From NCBI RefSeq assembly GCF_003240585.1, contig NZ_PCDP01000048.1, positions 30,494 to 94,493 of the forward strand: DNA of 64,000 bases, written 5' to 3'. A program made the translations under genes and the position numbers. Shown piece by piece: positions 34,779 through 43,981 of the stretch. Origin of the DNA: Arminella tubonensis. GTDB taxonomy: Bacteria; Pseudomonadota; Alphaproteobacteria; Rhizobiales; Rhizobiaceae. Under the pieces are notes generated by a model, which worked only from the letters and a program-made list of their open reading frames with translations, was not told the DNA's origin and did no database searches. Numbering within the stretch: position 1 is the first letter of the stretch; every line of letters begins with the position of its first letter.

Positions 34779-35987
34779 ATGCTGCATGTACTCTACTTCG
34801 TTCATGATCTCTCGGATCCCTCGGTTCGCCGTCGGGTGCTGACGCTGCAAGCCGGCGGCGCAAGGGTGACGCTTGCCGGGTTTCGGCGGGACGAGAACGC
34901 GCTGGCGGCGATATCAGGCGTTGCGCCGATCGAGCTCGGCCGCACTCGCGATGCGCAGTTTCTCCAAAGGGTCGGAGCTATCGCGAAGTCGGCGCTGGCA
35001 CTTCGTGGTCGGCTGCAACATGTCGAAAAGCCCGACGTAATTATCGCCCGTAATCTCGAGATGTTGGCCCTGGCCAGTCGTGCAGTTTCGATCTTTGGCG
35101 GCAATGTTCCAGTTGCGTACGAATGCCTCGATATCCACCGGCTGCTTCTGAGCGGCGGCGTCGCCGGCAAGGCTGTACGGGGCGTGGAGCACTATCTCGG
35201 GGCAAATGCCAAGTTGCTCCTCACCAGTTCGCCGGCCTTTGTCGAAAACTATTTCCAGGACCTTTCAGGGCTCGACCTGCCGACGATGCTGCTTGAGAAC
35301 AAGGTCATCGCCTTGGATGAACCTGCTGATGCGGCTATTTGCGCCGCCAGAGTTCCACGAACAGGAGAGCCTTGGAAAATAGGCTGGTTCGGGGCCCTTC
35401 GCTGCCGAAAATCATTGAATTTATTGGCGGACTTTTCCCGAAAGATGGACGGCCGCTTCGAGATCGTGTTGCGCGGCAGGCCGACAGCGGCGGTGTTCGA
35501 CGATTTCGATGGCTTCGTGCAGAACGAGCCGTTCATCCAATTTCACGGTGCCTACAAAAATCCCGAACATCTTCCGTTGATCTACGGCGAGGTCCAGTTC
35601 TCCTGGGCCATCGATTTTTTCGAGGAAGGCCAAAACTCGAACTGGCTGCTGCCCAACAGGCTCTATGAAGGCGGCCTGCATGGTGCGGTCCCGATCGCCA
35701 TGGCCGGGACGGAAACGTCACGCTTCCTGGCGAATCGGAAGACAGGCATGACGCTCGACAAAGCCGACCTCGATAGCCTCGTGGCGCTCCTCGGCGACAT
35801 GAGCGAAGAAAGCTACCTCGACGCCTATGCCACGGTTGCCGCGCAAGACCGAAGGAATTGGATCATCGACCGCGGCGAATGCCAGGCACTGGTGGAGCGT
35901 CTAGCGTCCCTCACACGTCCGAGCCGAGCTCTCGCCCATCCGCAGAACCTTACCCAACCGCACCGCAACGAAGGTGGACTGCTATGA
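34779..35987 (+). CDS. exoL: Beta-1,4-glucosyltransferase, ExoL-like
   Basis: A 402-residue protein starting MLHVLYFVHDLSDPSVRRRV. It lacks the GT2 signature and belongs to the ExoL family, a GT-B-like glycosyltransferase (WKIGWFGALRCRKSLNLLAD, FDFDGFVQ-like central block, NSNWLLPNRLYEGGLHGAVP near the C-terminus). ExoL adds the third sugar, a beta-1,4-glucose. The ATG at 34779 gives the family N-terminus. The stop overlaps exoA by ATGA, so the two are coupled. Confidence 0.9.
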   Translation: MLHVLYFVHDLSDPSVRRRVLTLQAGGARVTLAGFRRDENALAAISGVAPIELGRTRDAQFLQRVGAIAKSALALRGRLQHVEKPDVIIARNLEMLALASRAVSIFGGNVPVAYECLDIHRLLLSGGVAGKAVRGVEHYLGANAKLLLTSSPAFVENYFQDLSGLDLPTMLLENKVIALDEPADAAICAARVPRTGEPWKIGWFGALRCRKSLNLLADFSRKMDGRFEIVLRGRPTAAVFDDFDGFVQNEPFIQFHGAYKNPEHLPLIYGEVQFSWAIDFFEEGQNSNWLLPNRLYEGGLHGAVPIAMAGTETSRFLANRKTGMTLDKADLDSLVALLGDMSEESYLDAYATVAAQDRRNWIIDRGECQALVERLASLTRPSRALAHPQNLTQPHRNEGGLL

Positions 35988-36982
35988 ATACCGCTATTCA
36001 TTCAGATGTACGCAGCCTCATCATTATCCCCTGCCTGAACGAGGCACGGCATATCGAGGCCCTGATCGCCAAGCTCGGCCCCGCGATTGACGAACTCGAT
36101 GCGCGCATCGTTGTGGCCGATGGCGGCAGCACCGACGGTACGCAGGATATCGTGCGCCGGATTGCCGACACGGACCCCCGGATCCTGCTCATCGACAACC
36201 CGAAGCGCCTGCAGAGCGCAGCCCTCAATCTTGCGGTCAGGCAGCTTGGTTTCGACTATGACTACCTGATCCGGATCGATGCGCACGGCGACTATCCCCT
36301 CGACTATTGCCAAAAGCTGGTCGAGGAGGCGATCGATACGCAAGCGGACGCGGTTGTCGTGGCGATGCGCACCATGGGTTTCAGTGCCTTCCAGAAGGCA
36401 ACAGCCGTCGCCCAGAATTCCAAGCTCGGCAACGGTGGCTCCAAGCACCGCGAGGGGGCAAAAGGGCATTGGGCCGAGCACGGCCATCACGCACTGATGC
36501 GCGTTCAGGCTTTCCAGGCGGTCGGAGGTTATGACGAGACCTTTAGCCACAATGAAGACGCCGAACTTGACTATCGCCTGAAGAAAGCCGGCTACAGCAT
36601 TTGGCTGACTGACAAGACGGCAATGACCTATTACCCGAGGGCCAGCGTCAGCACGCTTTTCCGCCAATATCTCGGTTATGGCCGCGGCCGGGCGCGCAAC
36701 ATCATGAAGCACGGCAGGATGCCGAGCCTACGCCAGATGCTGCCGCTGGCTGTCGCGCCGATTTTTGTCGGCGCGTTCCTTGCCATCCTCAACTGGATTG
36801 CGGTCATCCCGGTCGGGCTTTGGGCATTCGCCTGCGTCGGTTACGGCTTCTGGATTGCGCTCGGCCAGAAGAATCCCTACGGGCCACTTGCCGCGATCTC
36901 CGCAATGGTGATGCATTTTGCCTGGTCGGCCGGCTTCTGGCTGGAAATCCTCAGTTTCCGCAGTCGCAGGGTGGCTTCATGA
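35984..36982 (+). CDS. exoA: Beta-1,3-glucosyltransferase, ExoA-like
   Basis: A 332-residue GT2 enzyme: SLIIIPCLNEARHIEALIAK, RIVVADGGSTDGTQDIVRRI, YLIRIDAHGDYPLDY, FSHNEDAELDYRLKKAGYSI and RQYLGYGRGRARN. Two C-terminal membrane helices (VAPIFVGAFLAILNWIAVIP; VGLWAFACVGYGFWIALG) anchor it. ExoA adds the first glucose to the galactosyl lipid. Start and stop overlap exoL and exoM by four bases each. Confidence 0.92.
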   Translation: MNTAIHSDVRSLIIIPCLNEARHIEALIAKLGPAIDELDARIVVADGGSTDGTQDIVRRIADTDPRILLIDNPKRLQSAALNLAVRQLGFDYDYLIRIDAHGDYPLDYCQKLVEEAIDTQADAVVVAMRTMGFSAFQKATAVAQNSKLGNGGSKHREGAKGHWAEHGHHALMRVQAFQAVGGYDETFSHNEDAELDYRLKKAGYSIWLTDKTAMTYYPRASVSTLFRQYLGYGRGRARNIMKHGRMPSLRQMLPLAVAPIFVGAFLAILNWIAVIPVGLWAFACVGYGFWIALGQKNPYGPLAAISAMVMHFAWSAGFWLEILSFRSRRVAS

Positions 36983-37920
36983 GCCAAATTCCGCGTCGGA
37001 ATGCCATTGAAGTCGATATCGCAGTCTGCACCTATCGCCGCACGGAACTCGATCGGACATTGCGTTCGCTCGCGGTGCTCGATGTCCCGGCCGATACCAA
37101 AATACGCATCATAGTTGCCGACAACGACGTCTCGCCCAGCGCAGGCGCCCGCGTCGAGGCCATTCGGTCCGCTGTCCCTTTCGACATCACCTACGTGCAT
37201 TGCCCTTCCTCGAACATCTCGATCGCCCGGAATGCCTGCCTCGATCATGCGACCGGCGACTTTCTCGCCTTCATCGACGACGACGAGACCGCAAGCTCCG
37301 GCTGGCTTGTAGCATTGCTGTCGACCGCCGAAGCGACAGGCGCGGACGCAGTGCTCGGGCCGGCGCGCGCCACTTATCTCGACACCGCACCAGCCTGGAT
37401 GAAGCGAGGCGATTTTCATTCGACGTTACCGGTCTGGGTTCGCGGCAAGATCGACACCGGTTACACCTGCAATGTCCTTTTGCGCCGCCGTGCCACATCT
37501 CTGACAAACGCAAGGTTCAATCTGGCCCTTGGTCGCACCGGCGGCGAGGATACCGAATTCTTCACCCACATGACCCGGAGCGGCGGCGCTATCGCGTTTG
37601 CTCCGGGCGCTTGGGTCGACGACCCGGTGCCGGCAAACCGTGCATCACTTTCCTGGCTTGCCAAACGTCGGTTCCGCTTTGGACAGACACATGGGCGGCT
37701 TTTGCAGGAAAACTCGAGAGGAGCCGGCTTGACCAGGAAGCTCGCAGTCGCCGGTGCAAAGGCCGTCTATTGCTTTGCGGCGGCAGTCGTCAGTTCTTTC
37801 CTGCCGATCCCGCGGTATCGCTATGCGCTTCGCGGCATCATGCATGCCGGCGTGGTCAGCGGACTATTGGGCGTCCGGGAAATTGAGCAATATGGGACGT
37901 TGGAGAGCACATCGCGATGA
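36979..37920 (+). CDS. exoM: Beta-1,4-glucosyltransferase, ExoM-like
   Basis: A 313-residue GT2 enzyme with VDIAVCTYRRTELDRTLRSL, IIVADNDVSPSAGARVEAIR, SIARNACLDHATGDFLAFID and the DDDE metal site, then GRTGGEDTEFFTHMTRSGG and WLAKRRFRFGQTHGRLL. A C-terminal hydrophobic patch suggests membrane association. ExoM adds the fourth sugar in S. meliloti. Coupled to exoA and exoO by ATGA overlaps. Confidence 0.91.
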   Translation: MSQIPRRNAIEVDIAVCTYRRTELDRTLRSLAVLDVPADTKIRIIVADNDVSPSAGARVEAIRSAVPFDITYVHCPSSNISIARNACLDHATGDFLAFIDDDETASSGWLVALLSTAEATGADAVLGPARATYLDTAPAWMKRGDFHSTLPVWVRGKIDTGYTCNVLLRRRATSLTNARFNLALGRTGGEDTEFFTHMTRSGGAIAFAPGAWVDDPVPANRASLSWLAKRRFRFGQTHGRLLQENSRGAGLTRKLAVAGAKAVYCFAAAVVSSFLPIPRYRYALRGIMHAGVVSGLLGVREIEQYGTLESTSR

Positions 37921-38936
37921 CTGAATTCACACCCGATGTGAGCTTTATCATCCCTGCCTACAATGCGGCAGCCACCCTCGAGCGCGCCATTGACAGCGCG
38001 CTTGCACAGGGTGGCGTCAGCATGGAAGTGATTGTCGTCGACGATTGCTCGAAGGATGACACGCGGGCACTCGTCGAAAACCACGCGGATCCCCGCGTCC
38101 GACTGATCGCACTTGCCCGCAACGGCGGCCCGGGAGTCGCCCGCAATTTCGGCATCCAGGCAGCACGCGGCAGGTGGATCGCGGTGCTGGACTCGGATGA
38201 CATACTCCGCCCGGACCGCATGGCGCGGATGGTCGACAAGGCCGAGAAGGCCGGGGCGAACATTGCCGTCGACAATCTCGACGTCGTCACCTCGGAAGGT
38301 CAATACAAAGGTACGATGTTCAATTCAGACAAGCTCGCGCGCATGACGGAACTGGGGCTTGCCGACTTCATCGCCTCCAACGTGCTGTTCCGCAACGTAC
38401 ACAATTTCGGCTACATGAAGCCGGTCTTCGAGCGCAGCTTTCTGATGGACAAGGACGTCCGTTTCGATCCCTTGCTGAGGATCGGCGAAGACTACATTTT
38501 CCTAGCGTCGGCACTGGCAAAGGGCGGCGTCTGCATCGTCGATCCGACGCCGGGCTATGTCTACTATGTCAACGAGGGCTCGATTTCGCGCGTGCTTGAG
38601 CTGAAGCACGTCGAGGCGATGATGGCGGCAGACGACAGGTTTCTCGCCGCCCACCAGCTGGATGGCGCAGCACTTGCCGCACAGCGCCGACGTACGCGAA
38701 ATCTGAAACAGGCCCATTCGTTCCTAATGCTCGTTCAGAACATCAAGGACAGGTCTTTAGGCGCAACATTGATGATCGCATGCCGCTCGCCGCGGGCGGT
38801 GTGGCTACTCAAGTGGCCAATCATGATGCGCCTCGAACGTTTGATCGCGTTTTTCCGCCGTGATCAACATGCTGCCACCTCCCAGGCAGCGAAGCTCCCC
38901 GCCCTCGGCGGTGGCCCTCACTCTAACAAAGGATAG
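37917..38936 (+). CDS. exoO: Beta-1,6-glucosyltransferase, ExoO-like
   Basis: A 339-residue GT2 enzyme: SFIIPAYNAAATLERAIDSA, VIVVDDCSKDDTRALVENHA, NGGPGVARNFGIQAARGRWI, AVLDSDDILRPDRMARM and RIGEDYIFLASALAKGGVCI. ExoO starts the side chain by a beta-1,6 linkage. It is similar in build to exoU and exoW in this window, which suggests duplication within the cluster. Start overlaps the exoM stop. Confidence 0.9.
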   Translation: MTEFTPDVSFIIPAYNAAATLERAIDSALAQGGVSMEVIVVDDCSKDDTRALVENHADPRVRLIALARNGGPGVARNFGIQAARGRWIAVLDSDDILRPDRMARMVDKAEKAGANIAVDNLDVVTSEGQYKGTMFNSDKLARMTELGLADFIASNVLFRNVHNFGYMKPVFERSFLMDKDVRFDPLLRIGEDYIFLASALAKGGVCIVDPTPGYVYYVNEGSISRVLELKHVEAMMAADDRFLAAHQLDGAALAAQRRRTRNLKQAHSFLMLVQNIKDRSLGATLMIACRSPRAVWLLKWPIMMRLERLIAFFRRDQHAATSQAAKLPALGGGPHSNKG

Positions 38937-38940
38937 AGCC

Positions 38941-39846
38941 ATGGACCGCATCAAAAAGGTCAGAAAAGCAGTCATCCCCGTCGCCGGTAATGGAACCCGT
39001 TTCCTGCCCGCAACCAAGGCAATGCCGAAGGAGATGCTGACGATCGTCGATCGTCCCGTCGTGCAATATGCCGTCGACGAAGCAATAGCAGCAGGGATCG
39101 AGCATATCGTTTTCGTGACCAGCCGAAACAAGGCAATGATCGAGGACCATTTCGACGATCATCCCGAGCTTATTTCCTCGCTTAACCGTGCCGGAAAGAC
39201 TGTTCAGGTCTCGGAGCTCCAAAGCCTGCTGCCGACAGCCGGTTCGATTTCCTTCACGCGCCAGCAATCACCGTTGGGCCTTGGCCATGCGGTCTGGTGC
39301 GCTCGCGACCTGATCGGCGACGAGCCCTTCGCCCTACTTCTGCCAGACATGGTCTGTTACGGCGCGCGCGGCTGCATGTCCGGCCTCATGTCGCTTTACA
39401 ACGAGGTCGGCGGCAATATCGTGGCCGTCGAGGAATGCGATCCGCAGGAAACCTCCAAATTTGGTATCGTCGGCAAGGGCGCATCGGTTGCCCACGGCTT
39501 CGCAGTGACGAAGATGGTCGAGAAGCCGCAACCGTCTGAAGCCCCATCCAACTTCTATCTCAACGGCCGCTATATCCTGCAGCCCGAGATATTCGATATC
39601 CTGGCGCGCCAGGAGCGCGGTGCCGGCAACGAGATTCAGTTGACCGACGGAATGCGCCGCCTTTCGGAGACGCAAGCTTTCCACGGCCAGGCCTATGACG
39701 GCCGAACCTTCGATTGCGGATCAAAGCAGGGCTTCATCGAGGCCAACGTTGCCTTCGCCCTTGCCCGTGCCGATATCGGGGACCTCGTTTTCGAGTCGAT
39801 CCGCGGCATGATTCTGTCGCACGAAACGCAGGTGAAAGCGGCATAG
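38941..39846 (+). CDS. exoN: UTP-glucose-1-phosphate uridylyltransferase
   Basis: A 301-residue GalU-family enzyme. The nucleotide-binding start is VAGNGTRFLPATKAMPKEML; others are AIAAGIEHIVFVTSRNKAMI, QSPLGLGHAVWCARDLIG, LLPDMV, KMVEKPQPSEAPSNFYLNGR and GNEIQLTDGMRRL. It makes UDP-glucose for the glucosyltransferases encoded upstream. AAGGA precedes the ATG at 38941, four bases after exoO. Confidence 0.94.
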   Translation: MDRIKKVRKAVIPVAGNGTRFLPATKAMPKEMLTIVDRPVVQYAVDEAIAAGIEHIVFVTSRNKAMIEDHFDDHPELISSLNRAGKTVQVSELQSLLPTAGSISFTRQQSPLGLGHAVWCARDLIGDEPFALLLPDMVCYGARGCMSGLMSLYNEVGGNIVAVEECDPQETSKFGIVGKGASVAHGFAVTKMVEKPQPSEAPSNFYLNGRYILQPEIFDILARQERGAGNEIQLTDGMRRLSETQAFHGQAYDGRTFDCGSKQGFIEANVAFALARADIGDLVFESIRGMILSHETQVKAA

Positions 39847-39861
39847 GGCTTGCTTCTCTCG

Positions 39862-39888
39862 GCCGACGGCTTCTTTCTTGCCGTCGGC
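39862..39888 (+). terminator. Hairpin between exoN and exoP
   Basis: GCCGACGGC and GCCGTCGGC pair around a nine-base pyrimidine-rich loop (TTCTTTCTT). No T run follows the stem, so it may cause pausing, partial termination or protection of the exoKLAMON transcript rather than a full stop before exoP. Confidence 0.45.
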
Positions 39889-39938
39889 TCTGGAACACGA
39901 CCCGAAGTCAGATTACTCCCCCCGATAAGGCGGCTGCA

Positions 39939-42284
39939 ATGAACCAGAAGAACTTTACCTTTCACAGCGCTCTTCCCAAAGCGGAGGAGTCCGACAGCTT
40001 CATCGACCTCGATAAGCTGCTGGCGATCCTGACGCGCCGCGCCAGGACGATCGGCGCCTGTGTTGGGGTGCTGGTCGCCCTTGCGGTCGTCTACTTGCTG
40101 CTCGCAACGCCGGTTTATACCTCGGCGACGCAGATACTGCTCGACGAGAACCTGTCGAAATACGCCGAGGATACGGCGTCGCCTGCAGCAAGCAGCCAAC
40201 AGGCTGATATGGAAATTTCCAGCGCCGTTGAAATCTTGAAATCCACTGAAATGGCGCTTCGGGTCGTCGACACCGCCGGGCTGAGTGATAACGACACTAT
40301 CCTTCATACATCCATGACCCCGATGAGCCTGATCAAGTCAGGTGCAAAGCTGATGGCCAGCATGGTGACATTCGGCGGCCCGCCGGTGTCGGAGGAAGCT
40401 GCGCGCGAAGGCCGGCGCCAGACGGCCGCTGCGATGCTCCAGGACAGTCTTTCGGTGGAGCGCGTGATGCGAAGCTCGGTCATTGCACTGTCGTTCCGCT
40501 CGACCGACCCCAAGCTTGCAGCAAGAATTACCGCGGCCTATGCCGACGCCTATCTGACCGATCAGCTCAATGCGAATTTCGACGCCACCGAGCGAGCGTC
40601 CGTCTGGCTGCAGGAGCGGCTGAACGATCTTCGCGAGCGTGCCCAGCAGGCCTCTCTCGAAGTCGAGAAATACAAGGCCGACAACGGTTTGACCTCGACA
40701 GGCGGCGAACTGATGTCGGAGCAGCAGCTTGCAGACCTAAACAAGCAGCTGATTATCGCCCAGGCCGATACGGCTAGCGCTTCCGCCCGCTTCAACCAGT
40801 TCAAATCGATCCTCGATCAGGGACCCGACAACGCGGTCAAGAACGCCACGATCTCGTCCGGCCAGACGAATAATTCCGGCTTGCAGGACCTGAAGACACG
40901 GTATTTGACAGTTCAGAAGCGGGAACAGGAGATCGTCCAGGATTTCGGGGCGCAGCATCCACAGGCCATTGCACTGAAGACAGAACGTGAAGACATCACG
41001 CGCCAGATCTTCCAGGAACTGCAGCAGTTGACCGCAAGCTATGGCAACGAATTCGAGGTCGCCCGTTCGCGCGAGGCCTCGCTTCGCGAAAGCATCCAGG
41101 GCGTTGTCGGCAAAAATTCCGAGGCAAACAAATCCGTCGTTCACCTTAACGAATTGGACCAGAAGGCCAAGGCGCTGAAGACGCTCTATGAATCCTACCT
41201 CGGTCGCTTCGAGGAGGCCTCTCAGCAGCGCTCCTTCCCGATAGCCAAGGCGCGAGTGATCTCCCAGGCTGGCGTTCCATCGTCCCCTTCCAGCCCCAAG
41301 AAGACGATGGCGTTGGCGCTTTCAGCCGTTCTCGGCCTGATGATCGGTTGTGGAATTGCAGGCTTCCAGGAATTCCGTGAACGATTCTTCCGTGTGGAGG
41401 CGGACGTCAGGACAAATCTCGGGCTTAAGTTTCTTGGTTACCTGCCCCTGCTCGGCCGGGCGGCACGAACGAAGAAGCGCTCCTGGTTCCAGAAGCCGGC
41501 TCCGACGCCAGTCGTGCCCCGCGGAATCGACGGCAATGTCGGCTTCGATCGAATGATGCGCGCTGCCGTCGATGCGCCGCGTTCGATTTTTGCTGAGACA
41601 TTGCGAAACGCGAAGCTTGCCAGCGACGTCATGCTGCAGGGCCGTACAGACCGCGTCATCGGCGTGGTCTCCGCGCTGCCGGGAGAAGGAAAGTCAACGA
41701 CCGCGGCCAATTTCGCCGCTCTCTTGGCTTCCAGCGGCAAGCGCACCCTTTTGATCGACGCCGACCTGCGCAATCCGGGACTGACCCGAATGTTGAAATC
41801 CGTGCCTAAAACCGGCCTGATCGAAGCGGCCCTTGGAGAGGTTCCATGGGCAAGTGCGGTCAGGGTCGACCCGCGCACCAAAGTCGCCATCCTGCCGGTC
41901 GTACTTCGTGATCACCTTCTTCACACCAGCGAACTTCTCTCTTCGCCAGGCATGATGAACCTGATGGATGCCGCCCGTAAGATGTTCGACTACGTCGTCG
42001 TCGACCTGGCACCGCTTGCGCCCGTTATCGACGCGAAAGCCTTCGCCCCGCAGGTGGATGCCTTTATCTTCGTTGCGGAATGGGGTGCGACCCCGACAAG
42101 CATGGTCAAGGACCTTTTGGAACAGGAACCGCAGATCAATTCAAAGATCCTGGGCGTCATCCTGAACAAGACCGATATGTCGGAGCTGACGCGCTACAGC
42201 GAATTCGGCGGGACCGAACGCTACCGCCAGAAATATGTCAGCTATTACACGGAAGAACCGACGAAGGTCGAAGTCGAGGCCTGA
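39939..42284 (+). CDS. exoP: Polysaccharide co-polymerase and BY-kinase
   Basis: A 781-residue inner-membrane protein. The N-terminal Wzz domain has a first helix near residue 40 (GACVGVLVALAVVYLLLATP), a long periplasmic coiled coil (about 150-430) and a second helix near 450 (MALALSAVLGLMIGCGIAGF). The cytoplasmic BY-kinase domain has Walker A GVVSALPGEGKSTTAANFAA, Walker A' LLIDADLRNPGL and a C-terminal tyrosine cluster (RYSEFGGTERYRQKYVSYYT). ExoP sets chain length with ExoQ and ExoF. Length matches S. meliloti ExoP. Confidence 0.94.
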   Translation: MNQKNFTFHSALPKAEESDSFIDLDKLLAILTRRARTIGACVGVLVALAVVYLLLATPVYTSATQILLDENLSKYAEDTASPAASSQQADMEISSAVEILKSTEMALRVVDTAGLSDNDTILHTSMTPMSLIKSGAKLMASMVTFGGPPVSEEAAREGRRQTAAAMLQDSLSVERVMRSSVIALSFRSTDPKLAARITAAYADAYLTDQLNANFDATERASVWLQERLNDLRERAQQASLEVEKYKADNGLTSTGGELMSEQQLADLNKQLIIAQADTASASARFNQFKSILDQGPDNAVKNATISSGQTNNSGLQDLKTRYLTVQKREQEIVQDFGAQHPQAIALKTEREDITRQIFQELQQLTASYGNEFEVARSREASLRESIQGVVGKNSEANKSVVHLNELDQKAKALKTLYESYLGRFEEASQQRSFPIAKARVISQAGVPSSPSSPKKTMALALSAVLGLMIGCGIAGFQEFRERFFRVEADVRTNLGLKFLGYLPLLGRAARTKKRSWFQKPAPTPVVPRGIDGNVGFDRMMRAAVDAPRSIFAETLRNAKLASDVMLQGRTDRVIGVVSALPGEGKSTTAANFAALLASSGKRTLLIDADLRNPGLTRMLKSVPKTGLIEAALGEVPWASAVRVDPRTKVAILPVVLRDHLLHTSELLSSPGMMNLMDAARKMFDYVVVDLAPLAPVIDAKAFAPQVDAFIFVAEWGATPTSMVKDLLEQEPQINSKILGVILNKTDMSELTRYSEFGGTERYRQKYVSYYTEEPTKVEVEA

Positions 42285-42313
42285 TGCACAGATGAAAGGC
42301 TCGCCCGGGCGCT

Positions 42314-43186
42314 TCATCGTGCCCGGCGCGCCAGCCTGTTTTCGCGCCACACGGTGAATATCCCCGCACCGACCACGATAATCGCTCCGATCACCATGTT
42401 GAAATTGAGTACTTCGCCGAACACGAATGCGCCGATGGCAGCCGAAAAGACGAGTTGGAGATAGGTCAGAGGCTGGATGACGACGGCGTCGAGCAGATCA
42501 TAGGCGCGAATAAGGAAGTAATGGCTGGACATGCCCGTCAGGCAGAGCACCCCCATCCATATCCAGTCATGGGGCGCCAGCGGCGTCCAGAAGAATGGCC
42601 CAATGCAGGTCATCGCGGCGGCCCCGACCACCGCAGTGTAGAAGAAGCTGGTTATCGCAGGATCGTCCCGGCTGGCGAGCCGCGTGGCGATCACATATAG
42701 CGAAAACAGCAATGCGCCGCCCAGCGGCACCAGGAATTTGATGTCGAACCCGCCGGCCTGGGGCTTCAGAATGAACAGCACCCCGACAAAGCCCACCGCG
42801 ATTGCCGTCCACCGGCGCCAACCGACCTTTTCTCCCAGAATGGGGACTGAAAACAGCGCCACCATCAGAGGCCCGGATGAAAAGATCGCCTGTGAATGCG
42901 CCAGCCCCACTAGGACGAAGGATGTGATCGCGATGACGATCTGCGAGGCAAGTAGCAGCCCGCGCAGGATCTGGAGCCAAGGCCTCTTGGTTCGCACGGC
43001 AGCTTCCAGGCCGCCACGCGACTTGGCTGCCAGCACCACAGCGAACAACATGAAGGCCCAATAGCGGATCATCGCCACGAACAGCGGCGGATAGGCGCTG
43101 ACGAGATGTTTTGAAATCCCGTCCTGAACAGCGAAGATGCTGATCGCCAGCAACGTGAAGACATAGCCGCTTCTATTGGATTTCAT
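42314..43186 (-). CDS. EamA/DMT-family transporter
   Basis: A 290-residue protein with ten predicted helices arranged as two EamA halves: FTLLAISIFAVQDGISKHLV near the start, LRGLLLASQIVIAITSFVLV, and the second-half blocks LGGALLFSLYVIATRLASRD and AVVIQPLTYLQLVFSAAIGA. DMT proteins export metabolites or import small organic compounds. It is convergent with exoP and 167 bases downstream of the FMN reductase. Substrate unknown; a role in exopolysaccharide export is not indicated. Confidence 0.88.
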   Translation of the reverse strand: MKSNRSGYVFTLLAISIFAVQDGISKHLVSAYPPLFVAMIRYWAFMLFAVVLAAKSRGGLEAAVRTKRPWLQILRGLLLASQIVIAITSFVLVGLAHSQAIFSSGPLMVALFSVPILGEKVGWRRWTAIAVGFVGVLFILKPQAGGFDIKFLVPLGGALLFSLYVIATRLASRDDPAITSFFYTAVVGAAAMTCIGPFFWTPLAPHDWIWMGVLCLTGMSSHYFLIRAYDLLDAVVIQPLTYLQLVFSAAIGAFVFGEVLNFNMVIGAIIVVGAGIFTVWRENRLARRAR

Positions 43187-43352
43187 GACTGCTCGTCGGA
43201 ACTGACATTGGGGGTGCTCGGCGCCGATCGCGTGTGACCGGCTGGCGTGAGATGGTCAATAAGCGAACCTTCGGTTCAATCATAGCCATTCGGCATAGAG
43301 TTTACCGGATCGATCTTCGCTTGACCAATACCGTTATCCTCATCCGGTCCCT

Positions 43353-43928
43353 TTAATGGCCAGCAGCGGAAACGCCCCTGCGGCTGGCAACGAAGTCCGC
43401 AAAGCCTTCGATAAAGGTTGCAAGATTGCCTCTGACCTTCTCATCGATAATCACACCATCGGCATCAAATGCCGTACCGGCCCGTGAAACCATCAGTCGG
43501 CCACCGAACCAGGGGTCGGTGCCCAATGTTCGAAGCACCGGCAGCCAGCCATTTTGGCTGAGGATCGTGCCGAAGTTGCCGGGGGAAGCCCCGAGCACCG
43601 CCACGGGTCTGGCCTTGAAAATGCGTTCTATGTCGCTGGAAGGTCTCGTCATCCAATCGATGGCATTCTTGAACACGCCAGGTATGGAGTTGTTGTACTC
43701 CGGTGTGAAAAGCATCAGCCCGTCCGCAGCGGCGACGAGCTCCTTCAGTTCCTGCACCTTGCCCGGAAGCCCGTCTCCAGATTCGACGTCGGCGTCGTAG
43801 AGCGGAACTCCGTGGATCGTCGCGGCGACCAGTTCCACACCTTTGGGCGCGACCCCCACTGCGGCGTGCAGCAATGCGGTGTTGAAGGATCCCTTGCGGA
43901 GACTTCCGGATATGCCCACCAATTTCAT
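43353..43928 (-). CDS. NADPH-dependent FMN reductase (flavodoxin-like)
   Basis: A 191-residue flavodoxin-fold protein. MKLVGISGSLRKGSFNTALL holds the phosphate-binding loop, and LMLFTPEYNNSIPGVFKNAI is the conserved flavin-contact PEYN motif; VLGASPGNFGTI follows. Related enzymes (ChrR, ArsH, azoreductases) reduce quinones, chromate or azo dyes. The ATG at 43928 follows GGGAG. It lies behind the PanB-like and MocDEF-like genes on the same strand and could supply reduced flavin or quinone protection there. Confidence 0.9.
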   Translation of the reverse strand: MKLVGISGSLRKGSFNTALLHAAVGVAPKGVELVAATIHGVPLYDADVESGDGLPGKVQELKELVAAADGLMLFTPEYNNSIPGVFKNAIDWMTRPSSDIERIFKARPVAVLGASPGNFGTILSQNGWLPVLRTLGTDPWFGGRLMVSRAGTAFDADGVIIDEKVRGNLATFIEGFADFVASRRGVSAAGH

Positions 43929-43981
43929 CCCGATCTCCCTGTCGTCGTGTGACATCTACGGACACCGTGCGCCAGCGTTCG

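Noticed and set aside
33843..34850. 335-residue frame opposite exoK
   Set aside because: Antisense shadow of an intact GH16 glucanase.
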